NCBI GenBank assembly: GCA_019693395.1
Contig: JAAMXP010003108.1
Span: 31,536 to 95,535 of the forward strand
Source: Ettlia oleoabundans
Lineage: Eukaryota; Chlorophyta; Chlorophyceae; Chlamydomonadales
DNA length: 64,000 bases
Direction of reading: 5' to 3'
Shown: piece by piece, positions 35,401 through 49,723 of the stretch
Numbering within the stretch: position 1 is the stretch's first letter
How the letters are laid out: the number at the start of each line of letters is the position of its first letter
The notes under the pieces: model-generated
What the model was told of the DNA's origin: nothing
Database searches by the model: none
The model's input: the letters and a program-made list of their open reading frames with translations, nothing else
Position numbers and translations under genes: made by a program

Positions 35401-38400
35401 CTGCACAAAAACTTTCCGTGTATAAAAGCAGCAGCAACTCAGAGCACATTTACTGTAACACACGAAGCAGTTTGCAATCCCAGCATCACAAACCTGCCGA
35501 GTCCAACAGCGGCAGAGCAGCCGCAAGCGCCTTGAGGAGCAGGCACTTAATCTGCTCCACGTCCAGAGGAAGCCTCCCAGACCGTGCTGCCGCACCCTCA
35601 GCAGCAGCCGCAGAGTCTGTATCTGACGTAAGGGCTGGGCTGCTGTCCGCACTTCGCAGAGAACGAGCAGTTACCAGGATGCGGTGAGCCTCCAGCACTT
35701 TCTTTCCTCCGCCGCCACTTGTAGCGGGCGCTTCAAGTAGCTCTGCAACAGTGCGCACACCATAAGCAGTAAAAAGCAGCAGTGGCTGTGCAGCATAGGC
35801 CATACGTCCGCCTGGCACTGATACATGGAAACAGGCGTGGTAATCGCTGCTAGAGACAAGACGGCAGTGATTGACAAGATTACAAGACACACACCGGCAG
35901 GTACTCCATCCTCTTCTGCCTCGGCCAGCCGCGCATCTGCCAGCCGCTTGTGAGCCACGATGGCTGGCAGGTCTGCCGCCATCAGGCTCTCTCCCAGGGC
36001 ACCAGCTAGAGTGGCCAACTCAACTGCCGCTGCCGGCTCCGGAGGGTCGCTATTGTTTCCGCCGTGCCGCGTGGGGCTGGCAAAGGGGCTGGGACTGCGC
36101 CTGCCGCCGGGCGTACCGCTCAGCACACGCCGTGTTGACCGTGTCAGTCCGCCGCCCGCGCCACTCGGCGAATCGCAGGCAGGCAGCGCTAGGCGGGGTA
36201 TCGAAAAGCGGCTGTTGGAAAAGGCCGAAACCGAGCGCTGCGGAGAGCCTCGGAAGCCGGTAGGTGAGCCACTTAGGGCCAGCGCTGAGAAGGAGCGTGC
36301 GTAGGAGCCCTGCATAGCAGCAGTTGGGGCAGGCAAGGCGTTCGAGTGCAGCGTTGCAAACAGAAAACAAATATCAAGCAGCTGTTGGCTGCGTTTCTCA
36401 TGATGGCATGGCAAGAAAAGTCAGCCTACTACAGTTGCCAAGTCGCTGGGAATCATAAGTGAGCACCCGACAAGGGCCGGAAGCAAACAACAATTGGAGA
36501 AACAACAGCATTCCTCACCTTGACCGGTGATGCATTCCTGCTGGAAGAAGCCGAACAGTCTGAGCCACTGTCTGACATAGCGTTGAAAGTTGCAACCAGC
36601 GTGGAGACCTGGCTATGCTTGTTGCTGACAGCTGCCTGGTTCTCACCAGCAGCCCCTAAAAGTGGGGTCTCAAAGCCGAGGTGCATTAGGAACGGTTGCT
36701 GGTCATCCTGCTGCTGAGGTGCCCTATCAGCGTGCTGTACAACATGGTCTGCTAGTTCCGTCGTGTCAGCAGCAGCGGGGGACATGCGGACATACATGGT
36801 TGCGATTGGGCTGGCCAGCCCCTGCCGCATCGCCTCTGCCCGCATATCTGGCCGCTGCAACAGCACCACCAGCAGGCGGCACAGCAGCATTGGGCTGGCG
36901 CAGCTCTGCCGCAGCACAGCGGCCAGTACTGATACCAGGCGACCCGCAGCGCCAGTTGCCACCGGTGCAGCATCAAGAAGCCCGGTCACAGCCACGGCTA
37001 CTGACGGCTGCAGCTCTGCCATTCCCATTGAGCTGGTGGGAAGCACGGTAGCTGCTGCTGTTACTAGAGCTTCCATTGCTCCAAACCCAATGGCTGCAGC
37101 ACACAGCTGCGGGTTGCCTGCTGCTGCTGACAGTATCGCCAGCCCCTCCCGCAGCTGGCCCGGGCCGCACTCCTGCACAAGCCCAACTGCCAACCGGACA
37201 GCCTCGGTTCCATGCGGGACAGGCAGCGGCGGCTTGGCAGGGGACTGGAATGGGGCAGCAGCACCAAGCATGCTGCTGCAGCCAGCAGGCTTGGCTGGCG
37301 ATGCCGTGAGGGAAGGCCCCAGGTGCCCCGTTTCCCGGTGCAGCACAGCAAGCGCCTCAGCTAGGGAGTTAACGGTGCGCAGGCAGGCAGGGCTGGCGCC
37401 ATGACCTGGCGCCTCTCGAAGCACAAGGCAAACACGTGCAAAGTCTACAGTGATGGTGAGCTGGCATGGCTTGCCGCTGTCGTCCAGGCGCTCCAGCAGC
37501 ACCGCCTGTGCCAGCAAGCAAATGAGGGTCGGAAGGTAGGCAGAAGCCGTAAACAAATGTGCAGACGCATGAGGGAGCAAGCCGCATGTTAGCTTTGCTA
37601 TCCACGAACAGCCAGCGAGTGCAGAGCTGAGTGACGCAAATGGTTGTTGTGAGTGAGCCAGCCAAAGCGGACTTGAAAGGGTCACATTTGCCCTTGAACA
37701 TGAAGCACCCACCTGAGACATAGGGGTGGCTGTATCTGCCTGCAGTCCGGGCTGCATCGCCCAGCCCGTACCGGCAGCAACCTGAGCATCTCTGAGCACC
37801 ACTGCACCACTGTTGAGCTCCTCATGCAGCTGTTCCAGCTTTGGGAAGAGTCCGACAACCAAGCGGTATAGCTGCAGGTGTCTACGGCTGGACACAAACG
37901 CGCGGCAGGCCAGGCTGCTGGCTTGCTGCCGCGCGCTGATGCCGCCATGCCGAGCGCTGCCACTGCCCCTACCGCTTCTGCTGCTGGTCGACTTCACCGG
38001 TTGCAATTTGATGGGCTTGCCCGGCAGGACGCAGTGTTGAAGGGCACCGCCGAGGCGGTACAGCACCCGCAAGATACCGCTGCCAGCACCCAGCGCAGAT
38101 CGCTCCACCCATAGTGCCGGGCATGGTAGTGAGCCCTGCAGGAAAACACTGGCCATGCACGCATGAGGCACAGTGCCTTTAGAACAACCGGCAACCGTCC
38201 GCCGCTGCATTGCCTCATTAAAGTGGGCTGCCGCCGTCTCCGCTGAATGCCGGCACAGGTACCAACAGCACTGCCCTGCCACACTCTACAAACCTGGTGC
38301 ACATGTTTTTCAATGCTTCCAAGATCCACAAAGTAAAACGGAAGCTCCTCTTCTTCCTCCTCGTTGCCCAGCACAGATCGAGGAGTGTCAAAGCACAGAA

Positions 38401-38482
38401 AGTCCAGCACCCGCGGCGACAAGCAGCCACCAGCGTGGCGCACAAGCAGGCCCCTCTGCAGGGTCGCCCCCGCGGGTTGCAT
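26437..38482 (-). CDS. Giant protein: armadillo-like repeats, protein kinase, degenerate dual-specificity-phosphatase-like C-terminus
   Basis: One 12-kb gene of about 20 exons and roughly 2,650 residues (estimate). The ATG at 38480-38482 starts MQPAGATLQRGLLV; an acidic run follows. From about 38140 to 33640 the exons are Leu/Ala-rich helical, armadillo-like, with Ser/Pro-rich linkers (about 35900-36310, 31680-33420). A conserved-looking block FLCRQHMDTLLVLAANKSPH lies near 33640-33720 and LLYRDEGLHLEVLQLVLTLI near 30970-31030. The kinase domain runs from about 30470 to 28145: GAYSTIYKA loop, VVLKLVD lysine, GEVSILEAL, catalytic loop VVHFDLKCDNCLLE (HFD instead of HRD), ADFGES, CFKSPEML and DVWSLGCLLFELVTG. 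The exon from about 27998 joins the kinase end in phase 2 and runs open to the stop. It is Ser/Gly/Pro-rich, then has a phosphatase-like segment at 26566-26742. DFG, Lys and Asp are kept, so the kinase may be active. Similar kinases occur in protists; substrate unknown. Confidence 0.8.
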
Positions 38483-38821
38483 AGCTAGTTCCAACCACCG
38501 CTGCTATGCGCCTGTGCCGGCATTCATCACGCCACCGAGAGGAGCGGCGCGACTGCAAGCGTTCAAAGTCCGCGCTCCTTCCGCGGGTACTGCGTCGTGC
38601 AACCACGACACGATACCAATGGCCGTCTAGTAACGCGGCTGAGTGAGCTGAAAAGTGTCATCTGCGAGCACCTGTTTCACTTTTTGCGTCGGCTGAGCTG
38701 GCAGGCTTGAGCCCCATGGGGTATCCATGCCCCTCCATTCACCGTAAGCCAGTGGCATATGTAGTTTGCCAGCCTGTTGGGCAGCATAAGGGGTTGGCGG
38801 GGCCCAGTTTCACGGGACCCA
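38483..38821. promoter_or_regulatory. Divergent promoter region, giant kinase / DnaJ gene
   Basis: About 340 bp separate the kinase ATG (minus) from the first in-frame ATG of the DnaJ gene (38822, plus). If the DnaJ gene starts at 38924 the gap is 440 bp. No named motif was recognised. Confidence 0.35.
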
Positions 38822-38923
38822 ATGCCCGCTGCTGGGCGGCCTACAGGGCCGCAGCTTGGCGATCGAGCAGTATGGCTGCGGCAATGCAAATACAACGGCA
38901 GATCTCCCGTGCCACGCCGCCGC

Positions 38924-40672
38924 ATGCGGCCCGCCCCAGCTGCCGCCACTGCCGCCAGCACAGGCGGCGACTGCCACTTTGCGGCGCTGGGCCTTAATCG
39001 TGGCGCTTCCAGGGATGAGGTCAAGCAGGCGTTTCGGCTGCTGGCCCGGCAGTGGCACCCAGACGTGAACTCTTCCCCTGCTGCCAGCGAACGCTTCAAG
39101 GTGGGCTTGTGCCGGAGTGGAAGGGTTGGTCACAAGAGCACTGCATTCTACACGGCAGCTCTTGGTTGCTCCGGTTGCTCTTTGATTGAGTGCTAGCACT
39201 AAAAACATCCATGCTTGTTGATGCCTCTGTTGAATCTACAATTGCAGGCCATCTCTCGAGCCTTTAAGGTTCTATACGACGAGCAGCAGCGGTGGGAGTA
39301 TGAGCAGGCACGCTTTGGTGGCAGCGGGGAGCGGCAGCGCCATGGGGCAACCAGTAGGCGCGATGAAGCTCCAGAGGACGTGCAGGCACTGCTTCACCTA
39401 GGCTTCAGAAAGGCAGTGTTGGGCACGCAATGCAGCATCGTGGTGGATGTGCAGGATGCATGCAGGCAATGCCACGGCACTGGCTGCCAGCCAGGGACCC
39501 CTTCGCCGGCATGCTCCATGTGCAAGGGGCGCGGCGAGATAGTACGGCACAGACTGCCCACTGACGTGGGCAGTCGGCCCAAAGGCAAGTAACAGCTATC
39601 TAGGGGACTGGATATAACATCGAAGGCTGCTGAACATACAGCATCTGGGGGGTGGCAGCTGAGCTGCTCGTTGGTGTTTCCTGCGCCTTCCTCGCTTCTA
39701 TCCCAGGCATGTACCTCAGTCAGCCTGCATTGGCTTCCTTCCAAGCATGGGTTGGGGGCTTCACATTATGCCACGACAATAACTGAATGCTCCTGTCTGT
39801 TCCTGGGTGCAGGCGCCAGCAGAGCAATAGTATGCTGCCCGGCATGTGCAGGCCACGGTTTTCACGTCACCCACGCTTGCAGCCGTTGCGGAGGGCTGGG
39901 GTTGACAAAGCAGCCGCGCAACGTGGCTGTGCGTGTCCCGCCAGGTGTAGATGACGGCAGCAAGCTGCGGCTGGTGGGGCAGGGCAGTGTCGCCAGGGTA
40001 GGCGGGCGTCGGGGAGCAGTCACTCTAGAGGTAAAGGTGAGGCAATGCGGTGAATGCTGCTAAAAGGTTGGACAGAGGGTGGAACTGCCACGAAAAGGCT
40101 GGACACAGGGGTGGCAAGTGCTGCGAAAGGGTTGGACAGGGGGTGGCAAGTGCTGTGCAAGGGCTGGACAGAGGGTGGCGAGTGCTGGTCAGCTTCACTG
40201 AGCTGTCAGTGTAGCGTTGCCAGCAGTGTGCTCTCTGGTAATTCTATTGTTGGTGGTGTGTGAAACCAAATGTTACATTGCAAACTGGAAGTGCCGCGCT
40301 TACCCAACTTTTGCGCTCGTTGGCTCGCCTGCCTGCTTGCAGGTGGACCAAGAGGAGGGCGTTTGGCGGCAAGGGCTGGACCTTCATTCTCACATCGCAG
40401 TACCCCTGTGGGATGCGCTGTTGGGTGGTACCGCCACAGTCAGCACATTGCGTGGTACTGCCAGCCTTACCATCCCGCCTGGCACGCAGCACGGCGCAGT
40501 GCTGTCACTTTCGCAGGCGGGGGTGCAGCAGGAGGTGCAGGGTCGGCGTGCTTGTGGGGCGCACCACTTTGAGGTGCTGATACAGCTTCCGCGAGAGGTG
40601 GGCAGCGTAGAGCAGCTGCTTCTCAAGCGGTTGGCAGAGCTGCAACGCGAGCGGCAGCGGCACTGCGGTTGA
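38924..40672 (+). CDS. DnaJ/Hsp40 with zinc finger, lacking a Gly/Phe region
   Basis: Co-chaperone that stimulates Hsp70 ATPase activity and delivers clients. The J domain reads CHFAALGLNRGASRDEVKQA, then RQWHPDVN with the HPD motif; after the first intron it continues AISRAFKVLYDEQQRWEYE. There is almost no Gly/Phe region. The zinc-binding domain has four CxxCxGxG motifs: CRQCHGTG, CSMCKGRG, CPACAGHG and CSRCGGLG. The C-terminal substrate domain contains VAVRVPPGVDDGSKLRLVGQ and IPPGTQHGAVLSLSQAGV. Exons 38924-39100, 39248-39584, 39813-40036 and 40343-40672 are in phase (355 residues). The second intron needs a GC donor at 39585. The start is unsure: 38822 is an in-frame ATG further upstream, and a transit-like peptide (MAAAMQIQRQISRATPPHAA, from 38872) is in another frame. 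A plastid location is possible. Confidence 0.88.
40062..40192. repeat. Minisatellite, about four 31-33-bp units, in DnaJ intron 3
   Basis: Four imperfect tandem copies, each built around GGTTGGACAGAGGGTGGC or GGCTGGACA and ending near AAGTGCTG. It begins about 25 bp after the donor site at 40037. Confidence 0.92.
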
Positions 40673-41317
40673 CGGCCACTTGGCTGTGGCGAAGCGGCAG
40701 TAGGACCACGTTACTTGCAACAGGACTGCCTTTCCTGAGAAATGCTAATAAACTTTGCAGTTTGTTTTTTCAGCTGCCCTTCACATGCCGACAATTTTCT
40801 ATGTCTCAACAACTTCAGGAGGGAGCCAAAAATGACCTGCTGCATTTTTATAACTTGCCTGTGAACTTGTCAATGGTAAAAACAAGCAATCTGTTTACTA
40901 TCCAGGACGTGCCGATGAACTCCTATCAACATCGGCTCTCAGTTACCCTGCAAGACCAGGCTTGAATGCTCCTCGCATGCTGCGCCCCTGCCGCCAGCGC
41001 CGCGGCGCCAGGTGTTCAAGCATTGCGCAACGTGATTTTCATGTCATTCCTGTAATTGCGTTGATCACACTCGGTACGCTGCGAGTTCCCAATCCGGAAG
41101 CAGCCCAGTCGGCGCAGAATAGGGTTCAGGCGGCCAGGGTTGCACCCCAGGCTCGCTCAGTGTGATCTGCTTTGATCAAACACTTATCTGGTGTACGCTT
41201 TACGAGGGCAAAGTCCGCAGGTTGTCGGGGTAATCCCCGCCGGCGAGTGTATTCCACTAGCTCCAGGTAACCCCTGCGCCCTGCCTGCCGGCTTGGAACC
41301 GCGCCTAGCAATCCGTC
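40673..41317. other. Intergenic between DnaJ and Kelch genes
   Basis: About 645 bp with no supported exon. The stretch 40740-40960 is AT-richer than its surroundings and probably holds the DnaJ 3' UTR; the rest should hold the Kelch promoter. Confidence 0.5.
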
Positions 41318-44300
41318 ATGGCGCTGGACACGGTGCGGGCGCGATGGGTGGAGGCCAGCTACCCCAACCAGCCGCAAGCACGGTGCGGACACTCTGCCGT
41401 CACTGTCGACGCCCGGGCCTGCTGGGGGGAGGAGTTCCTGGTGAGTGCTGGCATTGTATCGGCTGCTCCATTATCGAGCTGCAGCGGCTGATCTAACAGT
41501 TCACTGTCAAGCGGGGACAGCCACCTGAAAATGTTGGCCCAACGCCCCAACACCCTTGGCCGCGGTGGTTTAAATGTCTAAACTGCTCGCGTCGCAGGTA
41601 TTGTTTGGCGGCATCGACAAGCAGAAGGAGGCACTGGACGACCTGGCAGTGCTGCAATGTGATCAAGAGGCTTGGTTTGCACCTGAGAAAGGGGCGGTGG
41701 GGCCCGCTGCGCGCGCTTTCCATGCTGCCGCTGTCATTGGCAGGAAGATGTACCTGTTTGGCGGGTGAGGCGGCGAAGTACTGAAAAAAATCCACACTGC
41801 CTGCGTGGGAAAAAGCATGCATAGTGAACTCTGCAGCTGTTGTGGTGAGGCAGCAGCTGCAGCAGGCTTGGGGTCGAGCACCTCCTGCCGTAATGGCCGC
41901 ACCCATCGCATCTGCACCTGCCTCCTCCAGCTCAACTTTTGCCTGACGCCCTCACCTTTTTTGCAAGCCCTTGGCTGCGGTTGGTGCTGGATGGCTGCCT
42001 GGCAATGGTTGTCTTGTGCGCAGGCACGTGTATGTGAAGCAGCAGCACAAGCTGCACCAGTTCAACGACCTCTGGTGCCTCAACACGGTGAGCTGCTGGG
42101 GAGACGAGCGCCGACAGCTGGGTCAATCTATCATGTCATGGCATAGCACAGCACGGTTTCGCACAGCACAGCATACATCACCATAATGCACCATTTTGGT
42201 ATGGTGGTTGCTCAGCATAGCAGGGGATATCATGGTGGTGTCGTCATGGCGACTCCACGTGTGGTTGATACAAGTTGTAATTTTACCAAGTTCACCTGCC
42301 CTGTGTTGGCCCATGTGGCATTCTTGCCGAACCTTTTCTTCTTGCGCTTCTCCCTGAACTATTCTGCACGATAGTGCACTAATCTGCACTAATGTGCACT
42401 CTTGCCTACAGGACACCTGGGAATGGAGCCGGCTGTCCAGCGCTGAACCTGACACACCACAGCCCTGCCCCCGCGACCGAGCCTCCATGACAGCGGTGGG
42501 CACCAACAAGCTGCTGATAGTTGGGGGCGCAGACTCGCTCAACCGGCGGCTGGATGATGCCTGGGTGTTTGATCTGGAGCGGTAAGCAGCCATCCCCTTG
42601 CCAGATGCCTCGCAGCTTGCCTTTCATAATGCCCGCATCCAAAGGCTGCCTAGCTATCCGGCGACCTGCATGGAGGTTTGGCCTGGAGTTTGGTGCAGCA
42701 TGTGCCAACTGTGTGCAACCTCTATTGTGTCTGTTGTGTGCACCGACCCCCACCCCCACCCCCCACCCCAGCAGAGGTACTTGGCAGGAGGTGAAGGTTT
42801 CTGGCACAAAGCCTCGCGCCCGCTGCTGCACCGCCCTGTTTGCTTTGGAGCAACGCGTGCTCATGTTTGGCGGAGATGCTTACGGTGTGCACCCGTAATC
42901 TTCATATTCACATGCAATCTTGCGCACACCAAGACAACAACTTGCTATGCAAAGACCAGCTCCCAAGCACTGGCACGGTGTCCCAGTGGCCTGCGGCTCT
43001 GCCATTGCAACGTTTGTGCATGCTGGCTTTCTGTCATTGGTCTGCCTTTCCACCGCTAGCTAACACCCTAACTCTAAGTACAGCAGAGCTGAGCAGGACC
43101 CTGCCCTGCTTTTGGTGTCTGCTGCAATGCCCACGTGAGCCGTTTTGCCACATCGTGTCCTGTTGCCCACCGCTTCACTGTGCTGATCTGCCCTGCTGTG
43201 CATGCTGTGATCATTGTCCCCTTGTTCCTCCAGGGGTCACAAATGAGCTCTGGTCGCTTCGGGGGTTGGAGGGAGAAGGTCCCGCCCAGTGGACGCAGCT
43301 GCAACTGGAAGGGCCGGCGCCGCCGCCACGCCGTGGGCACGCAGTTGCAGGTAACCAGCGGGGTTGCATGTGCTTGGTGTGGCAGCGCAGGGGGCCGAAG
43401 TGGCAGACCGGTGGGTATAGCAGTGCTGCAGCCAGGTCTTGCTGCCTTGTTGATTTGTAGCCATAAGCTACTTGCATCCCACCCCATGAAGGGCAACTGG
43501 CAGGGGAAGCAAAGACCCTGCACATCTGCAGTGGCTCAATGGTCAATTTGTTACGGCTGTGGCTGTGGCTGTGTGGTCCCTGCAGTCACCGGCAGCTGGG
43601 TGGTGTTTGTGGGTGGCCTGACGGAGCAGCGGTCGCTCATGGGGATCAAGAGCAAGAGCGAGTACCTGTCAGGTGCCCGCCCGACTCCCTGCCTGCTCAT
43701 GCCCCTGTGTCTGCTACACATCTGGCCGACTCCCTGGCCATTGCGATATGGTCGGCTGCTGGTCTGCATGCCCCTCTGTACGCTCTGCTACTTGCTTGCC
43801 TGTCAAGCAGGCAGACTTGCTTGCCTGCCCGCCCGTCTGCGCCCTTGATGGGTCAATCCCTCAACACCATCAGGAATTTGCCATCCCTGAAACCCTGCAT
43901 GGCCCCCACGGCTGCAGATGTCGTCATTCTAGACCGGCAGGAGCGGGTGGCGTGGCGGGGTGTTGAGATGGCGTCTCTGGCTCCCACTGCCCGTGAGAAG
44001 CACACCCTCACAGCGCTCAGCGGCGGCCGCCTGCTGCTGTTTGGAGGTACGGCTGCTGCTGTTGCTGGTCTGCATGTGCGGTCGTGACTGCGGTCGTCTC
44101 TGTGGCTGGGCTGTATGGGAGGCTGAGTGAGCTCCTTGACGGGCTGGGCTGGGCTTTTGCACCCGGCCATGTTCCGTAGTCCCTCCCCGTTTGCTTTGTG
44201 GATGCCCCAGAGTCATTGAGCTTGTGTTGTGGCATGGGTGTGCTGCCTGGTCACACAGCCTCCCGACGGCTTGCAGCTGTTACTGCTTGATTCCATCGCG

Positions 44301-45869
44301 CGCTCTGCTTGCTTTTGTCGGCTCCACACCGACATGCTGCGCACCCAGGTCTGCGCTGCAGGCACCGATGGCGCGACCACCCTTGGAGACGCTTGGTGGC
44401 TGGGTGAGGGCCAGCTCGGACAAGCGTGTGCGGCTGTTCCGCAAAGATGCCTGGCATATTCTTGTGCCTGTACAGAATGCATAGCGCCGCTTGCTGGCTG
44501 CTGTTGACTCATGCTGGTGGTGTGTTCATGTAGAGTCGCCAAGCCAGTATGTCATCCCCAGTTTGCAGTCTACACTGTGCTTGTTCCTTATGATTCAAAC
44601 ATGGATCCCGTGCTGCAGCGTTACCTTTGCATTTGACAGCCCTGACTCGCTTATTTAGCCTGGATAGCACTGAGTTGCATATTGTTGCATCGCAGACCTG
44701 GAGGACATCACCCCGCCCCAGCCAGACCTCGTGTCCCTTGCTGACTTGGCACATTCCGCGTCCCAGCCACCACCCGAACCGACTGCTGCACCAGTGCTGC
44801 CGCTCCCCCCTGGCAAGCAGCGGCAGACGCCCTCTCCACGTGGCTCCCCAGCCGGGGGCGGTTTGCTGGCGGCGGCGGGCGGGGATTTGCAGCAGCAGCA
44901 GCCGCAACAACAGCTGCAGCAAGGAACAGCGACTAGTGCTGGTGCCAGCGCACTCACTGGAGGGCTGGCCTACCTGCAGCAGAACATCCCCACGCTCTCC
45001 ACCGCGCTTTCCTCCCTGCGTGGCCGACTGGGCCTGCCCCCGACAGGCTCCGCCATGCAGCTGGCAGCGGCGCAGCAGGCAGCCGCCGTCAGCGAGGAGC
45101 ACGACGAAGGGCTGTTGCATCTAGGGGAACGAGTGTTGACCAACAATCCTAGCGGCAGCAACAACACCGCCTCCGCGGCCTCAGCAACAGGTGGAGTAGG
45201 TGAGGGGGCGGCTCCTCCTGACACCAAGCAGCTGATTGCTGCTGCAAGGCGGTACTTCGCTACGTGTGCTGCTGAAGAGCTGAAGCTCCGCGACCTTCCG
45301 GTGCTGATGGCGGACTATAGGCGGCTGGCTCGAGTGGGGTGGAGCATGGTGCTGAGGTGTGACCGCCTGTCTGCCCGTGCCCGCTGCCATTCTGGCTCAG
45401 CACAGCAAGCAGGGCACAGCTAGCCTGCATGGTCCGGTTTCTTTGCTTGACTTGACATCCTGGAACGCAGCCAGCTGCCCTTGTCGTGTATTGAGGGCTC
45501 TTTCCTACCACCGACCAGCCCGTTTGAAGGTGTTCTAAGGCTTCCATGCATGTGAAGGGTATTAACACTCCCCCTGTATACAAGTCCTATTTTTGGAGGC
45601 TTCTTCTACATGTTGCGAAGGAGTCCAAATGCCTTCCACGTCTGCTTCACCTGGTTTGCAGGGAGCGCGGCCCTGAAGCGCTGGCAGATGCTGGTGTGCA
45701 GCTGCCTGGGCGATTCATGCACCTTGCTGCCAGCGACCTTCGCATGCGAGAAATCCCAGAGGTGCTGGCGGACTATCAAGTGCTTTATGCCTCCCATGCC
45801 TCCATTGTGGATGCCGCGCAGCCACAGAGTGGCACCGCCTCTGCAGCACGGCCAGCCACGCCCAGCTGA
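41318..45869 (+). CDS. Kelch-repeat beta-propeller protein with duplicated C-terminal helical motif
   Basis: Kelch propellers are protein-interaction platforms; the partner here is unknown. The ATG at 41318 starts MALDTVRARWVEASYP, with ARCGHSAVTV as the first blade (exon 41318-41440). Later blades are VLFGGIDKQKEALDDLAVLQ with RAFHAAAVIGRKMYLFGG, then KLHQFNDLWCLNT, NKLLIVGGADSLNRRLDDAW, CCTALFALEQRVLMFGGD, VTNELWSLRG with RRGHAVA, VVFVGGLTE and EKHTLTALSGGRLLLFGG. The Gly-Gly pairs and spaced Trp/Tyr are typical. The large exon 44696-45356 is Gln/Ala/Ser-rich. It ends with LKLRDLPVLMADYRRL, echoed by LRMREIPEVLADYQVL in the last exon (stop 45867-45869). About ten introns; internal boundaries approximate. 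No BTB or F-box domain was seen. Confidence 0.85.
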
Positions 45870-45961
45870 GGTGCTTGGCTCAGCTGGCAATGCAAGTGCT
45901 GTGTTAACAAATTCAAACGTAACACCTCCAACATTGAGGATCCTTAGGGGCAACGAGCATT

Positions 45962-46075
45962 GCAAAGGCGCTGGAGGGCCCTGCTTCTCCCTGGCGTCAG
46001 TTCCACTGCACCAGAAGCGCCAGCGGCCCACGTACTGACAGCTGTGCAGCAGGGTGAGCAAAGTTAGGAAGGACA
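45962..46075 (+). repeat. Dispersed repeat, copy A
   Basis: This stretch is clearly similar to the reverse complement of 61528-61646. Shared blocks include GCAAAGGCG-TGGAGGGC, TCCCTGGCGT-AG, TACTG-CAGCTGTG and AGCAGGGT--GCAAAG, in the same order with small gaps. It lies in the 3' flank of the Kelch gene. No terminal inverted repeats or protein was recognised. Confidence 0.75.
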
Positions 46076-46130
46076 GCGCGGCAGGAAAGCTGGGAAGGAC
46101 AGCGGGGCAGGAAAGCTGGGAAGGGCAGCA
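46068..46130. repeat. 26-bp tandem repeat, about 2.5 copies
   Basis: Units built on GGAAGGACAGCGCGGCAGG followed by AAAGCT repeat with one or two changes. It directly abuts dispersed repeat copy A. Confidence 0.85.
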
Positions 46131-46714
46131 GGCAGCAAGGAATAGAGAATCAGCAAGCAGCGGCAGGAGGCAGCAGAGACTGCGGGCCACCCCCCACGCT
46201 ACGAAAGAGCTGGAACAAACGCTACCTATTGACATTTGGGCTGGCGTGCCCAGCCTGCGCTGACAAGGCATCAAAACGGCAGGCATTTTTCCTCCTCTCG
46301 GCTGCTGTTGCCTGGAAAACGTGTGCTGATTTGCAGCCTGCCACACAGGCAGGAGCAGCGTGAGCTGGAGGCAATGACTTGGCCTGCTTGCGCCACTGCT
46401 TGCTCAATGAGAAACAGGGATGAACTGCAAACCAAAACGTTACAACAAGCTCGAACGAAAGGAAGCGACAGAGCAGAACTCACAAGGGCTACTGTTTTTT
46501 CCAAGGCTGCCCCACGCTACACGCAAATGTGGGCAGCGTACACACAAGTATCAAAGACATTAAGCCGCCACAGCTGCTGTGGCTGATAGAATGGGTTGAG
46601 GAGTCGCGGTTGCATCGTGGTCTGCGCGCCGCCTTTTCGGCGGCGACACCCCAGCATTGCATCCATCTGTCTCCCACTGCCCTGCTGCTGCAATGTGCGC
46701 CGCGTAGAAGCACT

Positions 46715-49723
<3,009 letters not shown>

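Larger units (their letters stand above)
45870..46714. other. Convergent intergenic region with repeats
   Basis: About 850 bp between the Kelch stop (plus) and the actin stop (minus). It contains a dispersed repeat copy and a 26-bp tandem repeat, both listed separately. TTACA at 46440-46444 gives TGTAA on the minus strand, about 270 bp after the actin stop, and could be its poly(A) signal. Confidence 0.55.

Noticed and set aside
39120..39247. Very short introns of about 31 nt in the DnaJ leader as a fix for the frame
   Set aside because: A 31-nt intron is below what is known for green algae; the 55-nt option is kept only as a question.
45606..46346. 246-codon minus-strand open stretch over the Kelch 3' end
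   Set aside because: It overlaps the last Kelch exon antisense and a repeat, with no recognisable domain.
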